A stretch of DNA of 64,000 nucleotides from QANA01 sp963665505. Its GTDB lineage: Bacteria; Bacillota; Clostridia; Christensenellales; Christensenellaceae. The notes under the pieces were generated by a model. That model ran no database searches, was not told where the DNA came from, and saw only the letters and a list, made by a program, of their open reading frames with translations. The DNA lies in contig OY762275.1 of assembly GCA_963665505.1 (NCBI GenBank), forward strand, positions 434,001 to 498,000, written 5' to 3'. The first letter of the stretch is position 1; every line of letters starts with the position of its first letter. Of the stretch, positions 42,422 to 50,407 are shown piece by piece. Made by a program: the position numbers and the translations under genes.

Positions 42422-43303
42422 ATGGAACAGCAAAGAAAATATGCGGATAAAAAAGAATTATACACATGGGCGCGCAGCCTGGGCTTTTTGGATCTGAAGG
42501 GGATTGAAGTGTCCCTGCACGACATCCGCCCGGAGGTGCGGGCTTCTTTGGCGTTTGTCCCTAAAACGGCCCTGCTGCTTTTTTGGGGATATGGTCCGCC
42601 CGAAGGACAGGCCCTGCCCGGACAGATTGCGCTTTCCAATTATTATCCGGCTTCCAATGCCGCCTATCAAGCGGCACGGGAGATGGAAAAAAAGATGAAA
42701 GCTGCCGGCATATCCTGCCTGCATACGCAGGCAATGCAATTGAAACGCCTTGCTTTGCGCGCCGGCGGGCAGATCGGGAAAAACTCATTGTATTATCATG
42801 AAAAATTCGGGTCGTTCGTGGTGATACAGGCGATCCTTTTAGAAGAAAGGATCTGTTATGATAGCCCCGGTGTCCGGGCAGATATGTGCAAAAACTGTAC
42901 GATCTGTGCGGACGCCTGCCCGGTGCATGCCGTCGGCGGGGATATCGCCCGTTTATGCATGCGGCGACGTATGGGCAAAAATCCGCCGGAAGAAACGGTC
43001 CGCGGGCATATCTACCAGTTGTTGGGGTGCGAGATCTGTCAGCAGGTCTGTCCGCATAATCATACGGTTTCCGTCCGTCCGTTTCTTTTTGATGTGCAGG
43101 ATGTATTGAGCCGCAGAGCCATAAAAAAGATCAAAGAGATTGCCGGGGCCAATATGGCCCGCACCAATATCGTACTTGCGCAAACAATGGTATATGCGGC
43201 AAACAAAAAGCTGAAAACAGTGGCGCCGCTGATCAGAGAGCTGGGAAAAGACCCGCTTTTACAGGAGATTTCCGATTGGGCGCTGAAAGAAATGGAAAAA
43301 TGA
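42422..43303 (+). CDS. Epoxyqueuosine reductase-like iron-sulfur protein
   Basis: 293 residues. The DUF1730-like N-terminal half is followed by two 4Fe-4S motifs, CKNCTICADACPVHAVGG and CEICQQVCPHNHTV, in QueG order. It lacks the long C-terminal HEAT region of Bacillus QueG, and the N-terminus is short, so it may be a QueG paralogue with another redox role. No good ribosome site is seen; the ATG at 42422 and a TTG at 42407 are candidates. Confidence 0.82.
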   Translation: MEQQRKYADKKELYTWARSLGFLDLKGIEVSLHDIRPEVRASLAFVPKTALLLFWGYGPPEGQALPGQIALSNYYPASNAAYQAAREMEKKMKAAGISCLHTQAMQLKRLALRAGGQIGKNSLYYHEKFGSFVVIQAILLEERICYDSPGVRADMCKNCTICADACPVHAVGGDIARLCMRRRMGKNPPEETVRGHIYQLLGCEICQQVCPHNHTVSVRPFLFDVQDVLSRRAIKKIKEIAGANMARTNIVLAQTMVYAANKKLKTVAPLIRELGKDPLLQEISDWALKEMEK

Positions 43304-43319
43304 CCAGGATCCGCCGGGG

Positions 43320-43348
43320 TTGCGGAAATCGCCCGTATACTGTATAAT
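43320..43348 (+). promoter_or_regulatory. Promoter of SRP RNA
   Basis: -35 TTGCGG (43320-43325), 17-bp spacer, -10 TATAAT (43343-43348), about 34 bp upstream of the RNA's 5' stem. Confidence 0.65.
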
Positions 43349-43381
43349 GAACAGCACATACTATGACATGGATAACAGTTT

Positions 43382-43648
43382 GCCGCACTATGCGGGGAGT
43401 TAGCGGTGCCCTGAACCTGCAATCCGCTATAGCAGGGCAGAATCCCCGCCCGAGATCTTTTTCGGCCGGTGTATGGTGTCGGTAAGTGGTGTTGATGAAT
43501 GGATCCTGTGCAATATGGTGCTATGAACCCTGTCAGATCTTGACGGAAGCAGCAGTAAATAGTGTTCCGTATGTGCCGCAGGGCAATCTGTTCTGAGCCG
43601 GCTGCCGGCGTGCCTGCCGGAAGAAGAGAGCGAAGGCGGGTGTGCGGT
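43382..43648 (+). ncRNA. ffs: Signal recognition particle RNA (large, with Alu domain)
   Basis: About 267 nt. The ends pair (GCCGCAC with GTGTGCGGT). Alu domain: GGGGAGTTAGCGGTGCCCTG, ACCTGCAATCCGCTATAGC and AGGGC, closely like Bacillus scRNA; the S domain has TGTCAGATCTTGACGGAAGC and AGCA with the Ffh-binding internal loop, and GTGCCGCAGGG closes helix 5. A terminator follows. Confidence 0.95.
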
Positions 43649-43660
43649 TTTAAAGAATAA

Positions 43661-43690
43661 AAAAGGCGAAAGCAAATGCTTTTGCCTTTT
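43661..43690. terminator. Terminator of SRP RNA, possibly bidirectional
   Basis: AAAAGGCGAAAGCA pairs with TGCTTTTGCCTTTT, then TTATT on the + strand; the A-run before it gives a T-run on the minus strand, so it may also serve the leftward operon ending at 43731. Confidence 0.85.
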
Positions 43691-43730
43691 TTATTCGGTG
43701 TTTTTGGTTGGGGTCATCGTTTTCAGCGGT

Positions 43731-44090
43731 TTATTCCCTTTCCGGGGAATCCTCCGGCGGGGCATTTTTTAATTCTTCCAACAACTGGACGGCCTTTTCG
43801 TAATCGTCTTTGGCGACATAAATACCGATGCGGCCGGCCGGTTCGCCCGTCAATGCCGATACGCCGCTCCCGTCGGGGAATTGCAGCAGCGTATGAATAC
43901 CTTCCGTCTCCAGGATCGAGCAAATGATGTCCTTTTCCGGCATGCTGAGTGCCATGGCGACGAGACGAAGCTGCAGTTCCTCCCGGTGTGCGTGTACATG
44001 CCTTTTCCTTACCCTGGTCCCGCATTCGGGACAGCGGAGCAATTTTGCGCTAAATTGCGCGCCGCAGTATCTGCATTTTATAGTGCCCAT
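43731..44090 (-). CDS. Zinc-ribbon plus DUF2007 protein
   Basis: 119 residues from ATG 44090, with GGGAGGGAT upstream. Zinc ribbon CRYCGAQFSAKLLRCPECG at the N-terminus, then a DUF2007-type domain (ICSILETEGIHTLLQFPDGS ... RIGIYVAKDDYEKAVQLLEE), a putative small-molecule or signal module. Third gene of the leftward operon, 34 bp behind the GGGtGRT gene; function unknown. Confidence 0.8.
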   Translation of the reverse strand: MGTIKCRYCGAQFSAKLLRCPECGTRVRKRHVHAHREELQLRLVAMALSMPEKDIICSILETEGIHTLLQFPDGSGVSALTGEPAGRIGIYVAKDDYEKAVQLLEELKNAPPEDSPERE

Positions 44091-44124
44091 TGTGTAATCC
44101 CTCCCAACAGGGACTATTATAGAA

Positions 44125-45123
44125 CTATTTTGCCTTTTCTTCAATGGCGACGGCGACAGCGACAGACGCACCCACCATCGGGTTATTGCCCATGCCGATA
44201 AGCCCCATCATTTCAACGTGGGCCGGTACGGAAGAACTGCCGGCAAACTGTGCATCGCCATGCATGCGCCCGAGTGTATCGGTCATGCCGTACGATGCGG
44301 GGCCCGCCGCCATGTTATCCGGGTGCAGCGTGCGGCCCGTGCCGCCGCCCGAAGCGACGGAGAAGTATTTTTTACCGTGCTCGACCGCCCATTTTTTATA
44401 GGTGCCGGCGACAGGATGCTGGAAACGGGTAGGGTTGGTCGAGTTTCCGGTGATGGAAACGTCTACGCCCTCGTGGCGCATGATGGCCACGCCTTCGTTC
44501 ACATCGTCTGACCCATAGCACCGGACGGCTGCTCTCGGGCCGGTGGAATAAGACTTTTCCCACGATACTTGGAGTTCGTCGGTATAATAATTATATTCGG
44601 TCTCCACATGTGTAAAACCGTTTACGCGGGAAATAATGGCGGCTGGGTCTTTGCCCAATCCGTTCAGGATGACCCGTAGGGGTTTTTTGCGTATTTTATT
44701 GGCCGCCTGGGCGATTCCTATGGCGCCTTCCGCCGCGGCGAACGACTCATGCCCGGCGACGAAACAGAAGCAGGCGGTTTCTTCCCGCAGGAGCATGGCG
44801 GCCAGGTTCCCGTGCCCCAACCCGACTTTGCGCTGGTCGGCGACGGAACCGGGTATGCAAAAGGCCTGCAGGCCGATGCCCAGGGCTTCCGCAGCGTCAG
44901 CCGCTTTTCTGCAGCCTTTTTTGATTGCGATGGCCGCTCCTAACGTATAGGCCCAAACCGCATTATCGAATGCGATGGGCTGGACGGTGCGCACGATCTT
45001 TTCCACATCTATGCCGTAATCGAGTGTATACTGGCGGACCTCTTCAAAAGAAGAAAAGCCGTATTCCTGCAAAGATTTTTTGAGTTTTTCGATTCGTCTG
45101 TCGTATCCTTCAAAACTTACCAT
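44125..45123 (-). CDS. GGGtGRT family protein
   Basis: 332 residues; AAGGAGG precedes the start. Signature ASGGGTGRTLHPDNMAAGPA followed by YGMTDTLGRMHGDAQFAGSS and MMGLIGMGNNPMVGAS; also FCFVAGHESFAAAEGAIG and GNSTNPTRFQHPVAG. The family is named after its GGGTGRT loop, is found mainly in anaerobes and has no proven activity. It is co-transcribed 12 bp behind a NifU-like scaffold, which hints at an Fe-S-dependent or Fe-S-handling enzyme. Soluble, no membrane segment. Confidence 0.88.
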   Translation of the reverse strand: MVSFEGYDRRIEKLKKSLQEYGFSSFEEVRQYTLDYGIDVEKIVRTVQPIAFDNAVWAYTLGAAIAIKKGCRKAADAAEALGIGLQAFCIPGSVADQRKVGLGHGNLAAMLLREETACFCFVAGHESFAAAEGAIGIAQAANKIRKKPLRVILNGLGKDPAAIISRVNGFTHVETEYNYYTDELQVSWEKSYSTGPRAAVRCYGSDDVNEGVAIMRHEGVDVSITGNSTNPTRFQHPVAGTYKKWAVEHGKKYFSVASGGGTGRTLHPDNMAAGPASYGMTDTLGRMHGDAQFAGSSSVPAHVEMMGLIGMGNNPMVGASVAVAVAIEEKAK

Positions 45124-45135
45124 GCGTGTGCCTCC

Positions 45136-45828
45136 TTATTGTTTCCTTGGGTCAATGTATTTCACGGCGTCGTTATACCGGCCGTACACGCCGATGTTCT
45201 TTTCGAATGCTTCTTTGGGCTCCACGCCTTTTTTGATCGCATCCATCATTTTGCCGAGGTTTATGAATTTGTAGCCGATGACTTCGTCATTCTCATCCAG
45301 GCCCATTTCCAGGCAATAGCCTTCTGCCATTTCCATATAGCGTACGCCTTTGGCGTTAGTGCTGAACATGGTGCCGACCTGCGAACGCATGCCTTTGCCC
45401 AAGTCTTCCAGGCTGGCGCCAATAGGCAGGCCGCCTTCGGAAAAGGCTGTCTGGGAACGGCCGTAGACGATCTGCAAAAAGAGCTCGCGCATGGCGGTAT
45501 TGATCGCATCGCAGACGAGGTCTGTGTTCAGTGCCTCGAGTATGGTCTTACCGGGGAGCACTTCTGCCGCCATGGCCGCCGAATGTGTCATACCCGAACA
45601 GCCCAGTGTCTCCACCAGTGCCTCCTGTATCACGCCATCCTTGACGTTCAGCGTCAGTTTGCACGCGCCTTGCTGCGGCGCACACCAGCCGACCCCATGC
45701 GTCAGACCGGATATATCCGTAATCTGTGTCGACTGTACCCATTTTCCCTCTTCGGGGATAGGGGCGGGGCCATGTTTGGGCCCTTTTTTCACACACACCA
45801 TTTCTTCCACTTCTTTGGAAAATTGCAT
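45136..45828 (-). CDS. NifU-like iron-sulfur scaffold protein
   Basis: 230 residues. IscU-like conserved region with LVETLGCSGMTHSAAMAAE (Cys), an upstream GWCAPQQGACKL, and LVCDAINTAMRE; the usual three scaffold Cys are thus distributed as WCAP, GACK and LGCSG. The C-terminal about 90 residues are an extra domain. It leads the operon with the GGGtGRT gene; the pair appears conserved as a unit in anaerobes. GGAGGATGACC precedes the ATG. Confidence 0.85.
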   Translation of the reverse strand: MQFSKEVEEMVCVKKGPKHGPAPIPEEGKWVQSTQITDISGLTHGVGWCAPQQGACKLTLNVKDGVIQEALVETLGCSGMTHSAAMAAEVLPGKTILEALNTDLVCDAINTAMRELFLQIVYGRSQTAFSEGGLPIGASLEDLGKGMRSQVGTMFSTNAKGVRYMEMAEGYCLEMGLDENDEVIGYKFINLGKMMDAIKKGVEPKEAFEKNIGVYGRYNDAVKYIDPRKQ

Positions 45829-45920
45829 AAGGTCATCCTCCGCTGCGATTTATATATTTCTTTATCTTTAAAACCGGAATACCCGGCGCTCAGTCTTTTT
45901 GGAAGACACGCATAGTGTAT

Positions 45921-45948
45921 ATTATAACAGGCACCGGCATCAATGCAA
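45921..45948 (-). promoter_or_regulatory. Promoter of the NifU-like/GGGtGRT operon
   Basis: Minus strand -35 TTGCAT (45943-45948), 16-bp spacer, -10 TATAAT (45921-45926). Confidence 0.6.
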
Positions 45949-46011
45949 AGCTGTTTTTACAGAAAAATCTATGATTTGCCCGGAAAGAAAGCCTTTTAAA
46001 AATGAAACCGC

Positions 46012-46040
46012 TTGATAAGAGAGACAAAGGATTATATAAT
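46012..46040 (+). promoter_or_regulatory. Promoter of the aminotransferase gene
   Basis: -35 TTGATA (46012-46017), 17-bp spacer, -10 TATAAT (46035-46040). Confidence 0.7.
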
Positions 46041-46107
46041 ATTAAGATAAATATGTGTTTTGTAAATACTGCCGACAGGCATGTAAATATTTGCGGAGGA
46101 TTCCTTT

Positions 46108-47280
46108 ATGAAGTATAGTTTTGCATCTCGGTTCGAGGGCGTGACGGGCAGCGCGATACGAAATATGTTCAAGTATATGCGGGACCCGGAAATGATTTCT
46201 TTTGCGGGCGGCAACCCCTCTGCGGCGACCTTTCCCAAGGAAGCGCTTGCGGAATTATCCGAAGAGATCCTTGCGACGGACAGCAAAAGGATCTTGCAAT
46301 ACGGAAGCACGATCGGCCTCACAGACCTGATCGAAGAGGTGCAGAAATTATTGCAATCCGAAGGGCTTTCGCCCGCGATGGAAGAACTCATCATTCTGAC
46401 GGGTTCGACCCAGGGGATCGACCTGATGTGCAAAGTCATGCTCAACCCGGGAGACACGATGCTCTGCGAAGCGCCTACTTTCCTCGGCGCACTGCAAACG
46501 TTCCAACTGTACCAGGCCAATATAGTGGGCGTGGAGATGGACGATTATGGCATGGTATTGGAAGACCTGGAAACCAAGATAAAAAAATATAAACCCAAAT
46601 TTGTGTATACGATTCCCACGTTCCAGAACCCGAGCGGCCTGACGCTACCCGCCGAACGCCGCAAAGCGATCGCCGGGTTGGCGGAAAAATACGGCACGCT
46701 GATCTTGGAAGACGATCCGTATTTTGCACTTCGTTTTGAAGGAGAATTTGTACCGTCCATCAAATCGTATGACAAGAGCGGCATGGTTGTAAAGCTTATG
46801 AGTTTTTCCAAGACGATTTCACCCGGACTGCGCGTCGGTGCCGCTTATGCGGATGAAGAGATCATAAATAAATTCCAGTTGGGCAAACAGGGGCAGGATG
46901 TGCATACGGCCAACCTGAACCAGGAAATGGTGGCCGATTACCTCAGGAGCGGCGCATACCCCGCCCGGGTGGAGAAGAACCGCAAGTTGTATAAGGAAAA
47001 AATGGAATTGATGTATAATACGGTGAAAAAATGTTTCCCCAAAGATGCGAAGGTTGTGAAACCGCAGGGCGGCATGTTCATCTGGGTGGAACTGCCGGAA
47101 AACATGCATGCGACCGAGTTGCTGCAAAAAGCGTTGAAAAAGAAAGTACTCTATGTCCCCGGGACTCATTTCTATGCGAACGGAGGCCACCACAATACGC
47201 TGCGGCTGAATTTTACGATGGCGGATGAAACCTCTATAGAAAAGGGTATAAAGGTATTGGGAGAAGTATTTTCCGAATAA
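46108..47280 (+). CDS. PLP-dependent aminotransferase, 2-aminoadipate/LysN type
   Basis: 390 residues, fold type I subclass Ib. ISFAGGNPSAATFP at the N-terminus, YGSTIGLTDLIEEV, TFQNPSGLTLPAERR, EDDPYFALRF, PLP-binding Lys in SFSKTISPGLRVG, and PQGGMFIWVELPE. Relatives act on 2-aminoadipate, aromatic or branched-chain amino acids; it lies upstream of tyrS and near ilvE, so broad amino-acid catabolism is plausible. GCGGAGGA precedes the start. Confidence 0.9.
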   Translation: MKYSFASRFEGVTGSAIRNMFKYMRDPEMISFAGGNPSAATFPKEALAELSEEILATDSKRILQYGSTIGLTDLIEEVQKLLQSEGLSPAMEELIILTGSTQGIDLMCKVMLNPGDTMLCEAPTFLGALQTFQLYQANIVGVEMDDYGMVLEDLETKIKKYKPKFVYTIPTFQNPSGLTLPAERRKAIAGLAEKYGTLILEDDPYFALRFEGEFVPSIKSYDKSGMVVKLMSFSKTISPGLRVGAAYADEEIINKFQLGKQGQDVHTANLNQEMVADYLRSGAYPARVEKNRKLYKEKMELMYNTVKKCFPKDAKVVKPQGGMFIWVELPENMHATELLQKALKKKVLYVPGTHFYANGGHHNTLRLNFTMADETSIEKGIKVLGEVFSE

Positions 47281-47304
47281 ACAGAAATATGGAGGACGTT
47301 TTTA

Positions 47305-48531
47305 TTGCGGAATGCATTTGAAATACTAAAAGAACGTGGATTTATAAAGCAGGTAACACATAAAGGCCTGGAAGAACTTCTGCAAAAAGAGAAGATCACC
47401 TTCTATATCGGGTTTGACCCCACGGCCGACAGCCTGCATGTAGGGAATTATGTCCAGCTGATGGCCATGGCGCATATGCAGCGGGCCGGGCACCGGCCGA
47501 TCTTTCTGTTGGGTGGGGGAACAGGTATGGTGGGTGACCCGACCGGCAAGACAGATATGCGCAAAATGCTGACCAAAAAGGATATCGACCATAATGTCGA
47601 GCAGTTTAGAAAGCAGGTCGGGCGGTTCCTGGATTTTTCAGAAGGCAAAGCGCTAATGATCGATAATGCGGAGTGGCTGCGCAGCTTGAATTATATTGAT
47701 TTTCTGCGCGAGATTGGCGTGTATTTCTCCGTGAACAGGATGTTGACCGCCGAATGTTACAAGCGGCGTATGGAAAAGGGCCTTACGTTTCTCGAATTCA
47801 ATTATATGATCATGCAGGCGTATGATTTTTTGGAGCTGAACCGCAGGTATGGCTGTAAGCTGCAGATGGGCGGCGACGACCAGTGGAGCAATATATTGGC
47901 GGGTGCGGACCTGATCCGCAGGAAAGAGCAGAAAGAAGCATATGGTCTTACGATTCGGCTTTTGCTGAAGAGCGACGGCCAGAAGATGGGCAAAACCGAA
48001 AGCGGCGCCCTGTGGCTGGACCCCGAAAAAACCAGCCCGTATGAATTTTATCAGTATTGGCGTAATGTGGCCGATACGGATGTGGAAAATTGTCTTGCAT
48101 TGCTGACGTTTTTGCCGATGGAAGAAGTATGTCGTCTGGGCAGCCTGCAAGACGAACAGATCAATCGGGCAAAAGAAATATTGGCGTTCGAAGTGACCAG
48201 GCAGGTCCATGGGGAAGAAGCCGCACAGGCCGCACAATCCGCTGCGCGCGCGTTGTTTTCCGGCGAGGACAAGGGCGGCGCAGTACCCTGTACGGAGCTT
48301 ACCAAAGTCGAATTTGAAGAGAACCGGGCCGTCATTGATATGCTCATATTCCTCGGGTTGACAAAATCCCGTGGAGAAGGACGCAGGCTGATCGCCGGCG
48401 GCGGCATCTATGTGAACGGAGAAAAAATAACGGATCCGTTTGCTTCGCTTTCCCAAGAAGATATGCAAGAGGGCGGCATCCTGTTGAGAAAGGGCAAAAA
48501 GGTATACCACAAGGTTGTGATGTGCGGGTGA
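47305..48531 (+). CDS. tyrS: Tyrosyl-tRNA synthetase
   Basis: 408 residues from a TTG (ATGGAGGACG upstream). Rossmann core with IGFDPTADSLHVGNYVQL (HIGH equivalent), MGGDDQWSNILAG, and KMGKTESGALWL (KMSKS equivalent), then an S4 domain (GEGRRLIAGGGIYVNGEKI). Twenty-four bp after the aminotransferase; no T-box leader is visible in that gap. Confidence 0.95.
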   Translation: MRNAFEILKERGFIKQVTHKGLEELLQKEKITFYIGFDPTADSLHVGNYVQLMAMAHMQRAGHRPIFLLGGGTGMVGDPTGKTDMRKMLTKKDIDHNVEQFRKQVGRFLDFSEGKALMIDNAEWLRSLNYIDFLREIGVYFSVNRMLTAECYKRRMEKGLTFLEFNYMIMQAYDFLELNRRYGCKLQMGGDDQWSNILAGADLIRRKEQKEAYGLTIRLLLKSDGQKMGKTESGALWLDPEKTSPYEFYQYWRNVADTDVENCLALLTFLPMEEVCRLGSLQDEQINRAKEILAFEVTRQVHGEEAAQAAQSAARALFSGEDKGGAVPCTELTKVEFEENRAVIDMLIFLGLTKSRGEGRRLIAGGGIYVNGEKITDPFASLSQEDMQEGGILLRKGKKVYHKVVMCG

Positions 48532-49169
48532 GGGACGTCTTTACCGCATATACGACGATCAAAGAACCCTGCGTCTATAAGAAGGTGATCAAAAAATCCC
48601 GATTTTTTGGGCGGCTTTTCCCGGTGAAGAGCATGCAGGAAGCGCAGGATAAAATCGAGCAATGCAAAAAGGAATATTGGGATGCGGCCCACAACTGCAG
48701 TGCCGTTGTTTTGGGCGCAAGAGGAGAATATACGCGGTGCAGCGACGATGGGGAACCCGCTAGGACGGCGGGCGTTCCTATGCTGGAGACGCTGAAACAG
48801 AGCGGGCTTACCGATGTATTGGCGGTCGTGACCCGATATTTCGGGGGCGTATTGCTGGGAACGGGCGGCCTGGTGCGGGCCTACAGCCTGGTCGTTGCAG
48901 AAGCCCTGAAAATGGCAAGAAAAACGAAATATATGCCCATCGCCCTGTTTGAAGTCACGTTGCCTTTCAAAATATGGAACCGGGCGGAAGCGCAGTTTGC
49001 TGCAAATGGATACGTCATAAGGAATATCCGCTATACCGACGTGGTAACGGCGGAGGTTTGTACGGCGCTGGGCAGGGAAGAGCAGCTAAGAAAGTCGATT
49101 TCGGAACTTACCGCCGGGGCTGCGCGGGCCAAAGAAAAAGGAATAGAATATAGCAATTTCGATCTTTAG
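48522..49169 (+). CDS. YigZ/IMPACT family protein
   Basis: 215 residues from a GTG overlapping the tyrS stop by 10 bp; a second GTG at 48528 is possible. Core: KKSRFFGRLFPVKSMQEAQ, AVVLGARGEYTRCSDDGEPA, VVTRYFGGVLLGTGGLVRAY. C-terminal DUF1949-like ferredoxin fold. Function in bacteria unproven; linked to translation in eukaryotic IMPACT. Confidence 0.9.
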   Translation: MRVRDVFTAYTTIKEPCVYKKVIKKSRFFGRLFPVKSMQEAQDKIEQCKKEYWDAAHNCSAVVLGARGEYTRCSDDGEPARTAGVPMLETLKQSGLTDVLAVVTRYFGGVLLGTGGLVRAYSLVVAEALKMARKTKYMPIALFEVTLPFKIWNRAEAQFAANGYVIRNIRYTDVVTAEVCTALGREEQLRKSISELTAGAARAKEKGIEYSNFDL

Positions 49170-49187
49170 ATAAAGGAGAAAGCCCGA

Positions 49188-50255
49188 ATGAAACTGGAGT
49201 TTGTAAAAAGAGATGTTCTGAAGGAGAAACCAAAAGACGAGACAAAACTGGGTTTTGGAAACATTTTCACCGACTACATGCTTATGATGAAAAGAGATAA
49301 GGAACGCGGTTGGTATCATGCCGCCATCGAGCCGTATAAAGACCTCGCTCTCTCCCCGGCGGCATTGGTCCTGCATTATTCGCAGGAAGTTTTTGAGGGG
49401 CTGAAAGCGTATCGGGCGGAAGATGGGCGGATTCTTATGTTTCGTCCGTGGGATAACGTCGAGCGGCTGGCCAATTCCGCCGCGCGTATCTGCATGGCGC
49501 CTTTTGACGGGGAATTCCTTCTGGAATCTATCTATGAGCTTATCCGGGTGGAAAAAGATTGGATCCCCTCTCTGCCCGGCACCTCTTTATATATCCGTCC
49601 CACCTATATCGGCGTGGATCCGTATATCGGCGTACGCCCGGCAGAGCAATATCTGCTGTACGTCATACTTTCACCTGTCGGCGCGTATTATGCTACGGGG
49701 TTGTCCCCGGTGGGCATTTATGTCGAAAGCAAATATGTCCGTGCCGTCAAAGGCGGGACAGGACATCACAAAACGGGCGGAAACTATGCCGCAAGTTTGT
49801 TGGCGGGCGAAAAAGCGCATGAACAAGGATATGGACAGGTTCTTTGGCTGGATGGAAAAGAGAATAAATATATCGAAGAAGTCGGCGCCATGAACATTTT
49901 CTTCAAAATAAATGGAGAATTGATCACACCGCCGCTTGCCGGCAGCATCTTGCCCGGAATCACACGCAGATCCGTATTACAGCTTGCCAAAGACATGGGG
50001 GTCGACGTGTCCGAGCGCCGTTTATCCATGCAGGAAATATACAAAGCGTCTTTGAACGGTGCGTTAGAAGAAGTATTCGGCACCGGTACGGCCGCCGTTA
50101 TCAGCCCGGTGGGCAAACTGAAATGGAACGGGAAAGAGATCATTGTAAATAACGAACAGATGGGCGAATTGACGAAAAAGATGTACGATACGCTGACAGG
50201 CATACAATATGGCCGCCTCCCTGACAAGTATGGCTGGATGCACGAAGTAAAATAA
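49188..50255 (+). CDS. ilvE: Branched-chain amino acid aminotransferase
   Basis: 355 residues, fold type IV PLP enzyme. LHYSQEVFEGLKAYR, GTSLYIRPTYIGVDPYIGV, catalytic Lys in GHHKTGGNYAASL, LDGKENKYIEEVGAMNIFF and GTGTAAVISPVG. GATAAAGGAGAAAGCCCG precedes the ATG. Reversibly transaminates Leu, Ile and Val. Follows yigZ by 18 bp. Confidence 0.94.
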   Translation: MKLEFVKRDVLKEKPKDETKLGFGNIFTDYMLMMKRDKERGWYHAAIEPYKDLALSPAALVLHYSQEVFEGLKAYRAEDGRILMFRPWDNVERLANSAARICMAPFDGEFLLESIYELIRVEKDWIPSLPGTSLYIRPTYIGVDPYIGVRPAEQYLLYVILSPVGAYYATGLSPVGIYVESKYVRAVKGGTGHHKTGGNYAASLLAGEKAHEQGYGQVLWLDGKENKYIEEVGAMNIFFKINGELITPPLAGSILPGITRRSVLQLAKDMGVDVSERRLSMQEIYKASLNGALEEVFGTGTAAVISPVGKLKWNGKEIIVNNEQMGELTKKMYDTLTGIQYGRLPDKYGWMHEVK

Positions 50256-50407
50256 CTGTTAATTTCTTTACGAAAAGTTTGACGGCATGCGCCCGGACGG
50301 GTTAGAATTATTTTAAAGTTGTTTATATAATAAGGCAGGTATGTGGCGCGAGCCGAGAGTATATGGCATATGATTTTGGCCGGCGTTGATCGGATGGAGG
50401 TCATGTA

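Noticed and set aside
47281..47304. T-box leader before tyrS
   Set aside because: The gap from the preceding gene is only 24 bp and holds just the ribosome site.
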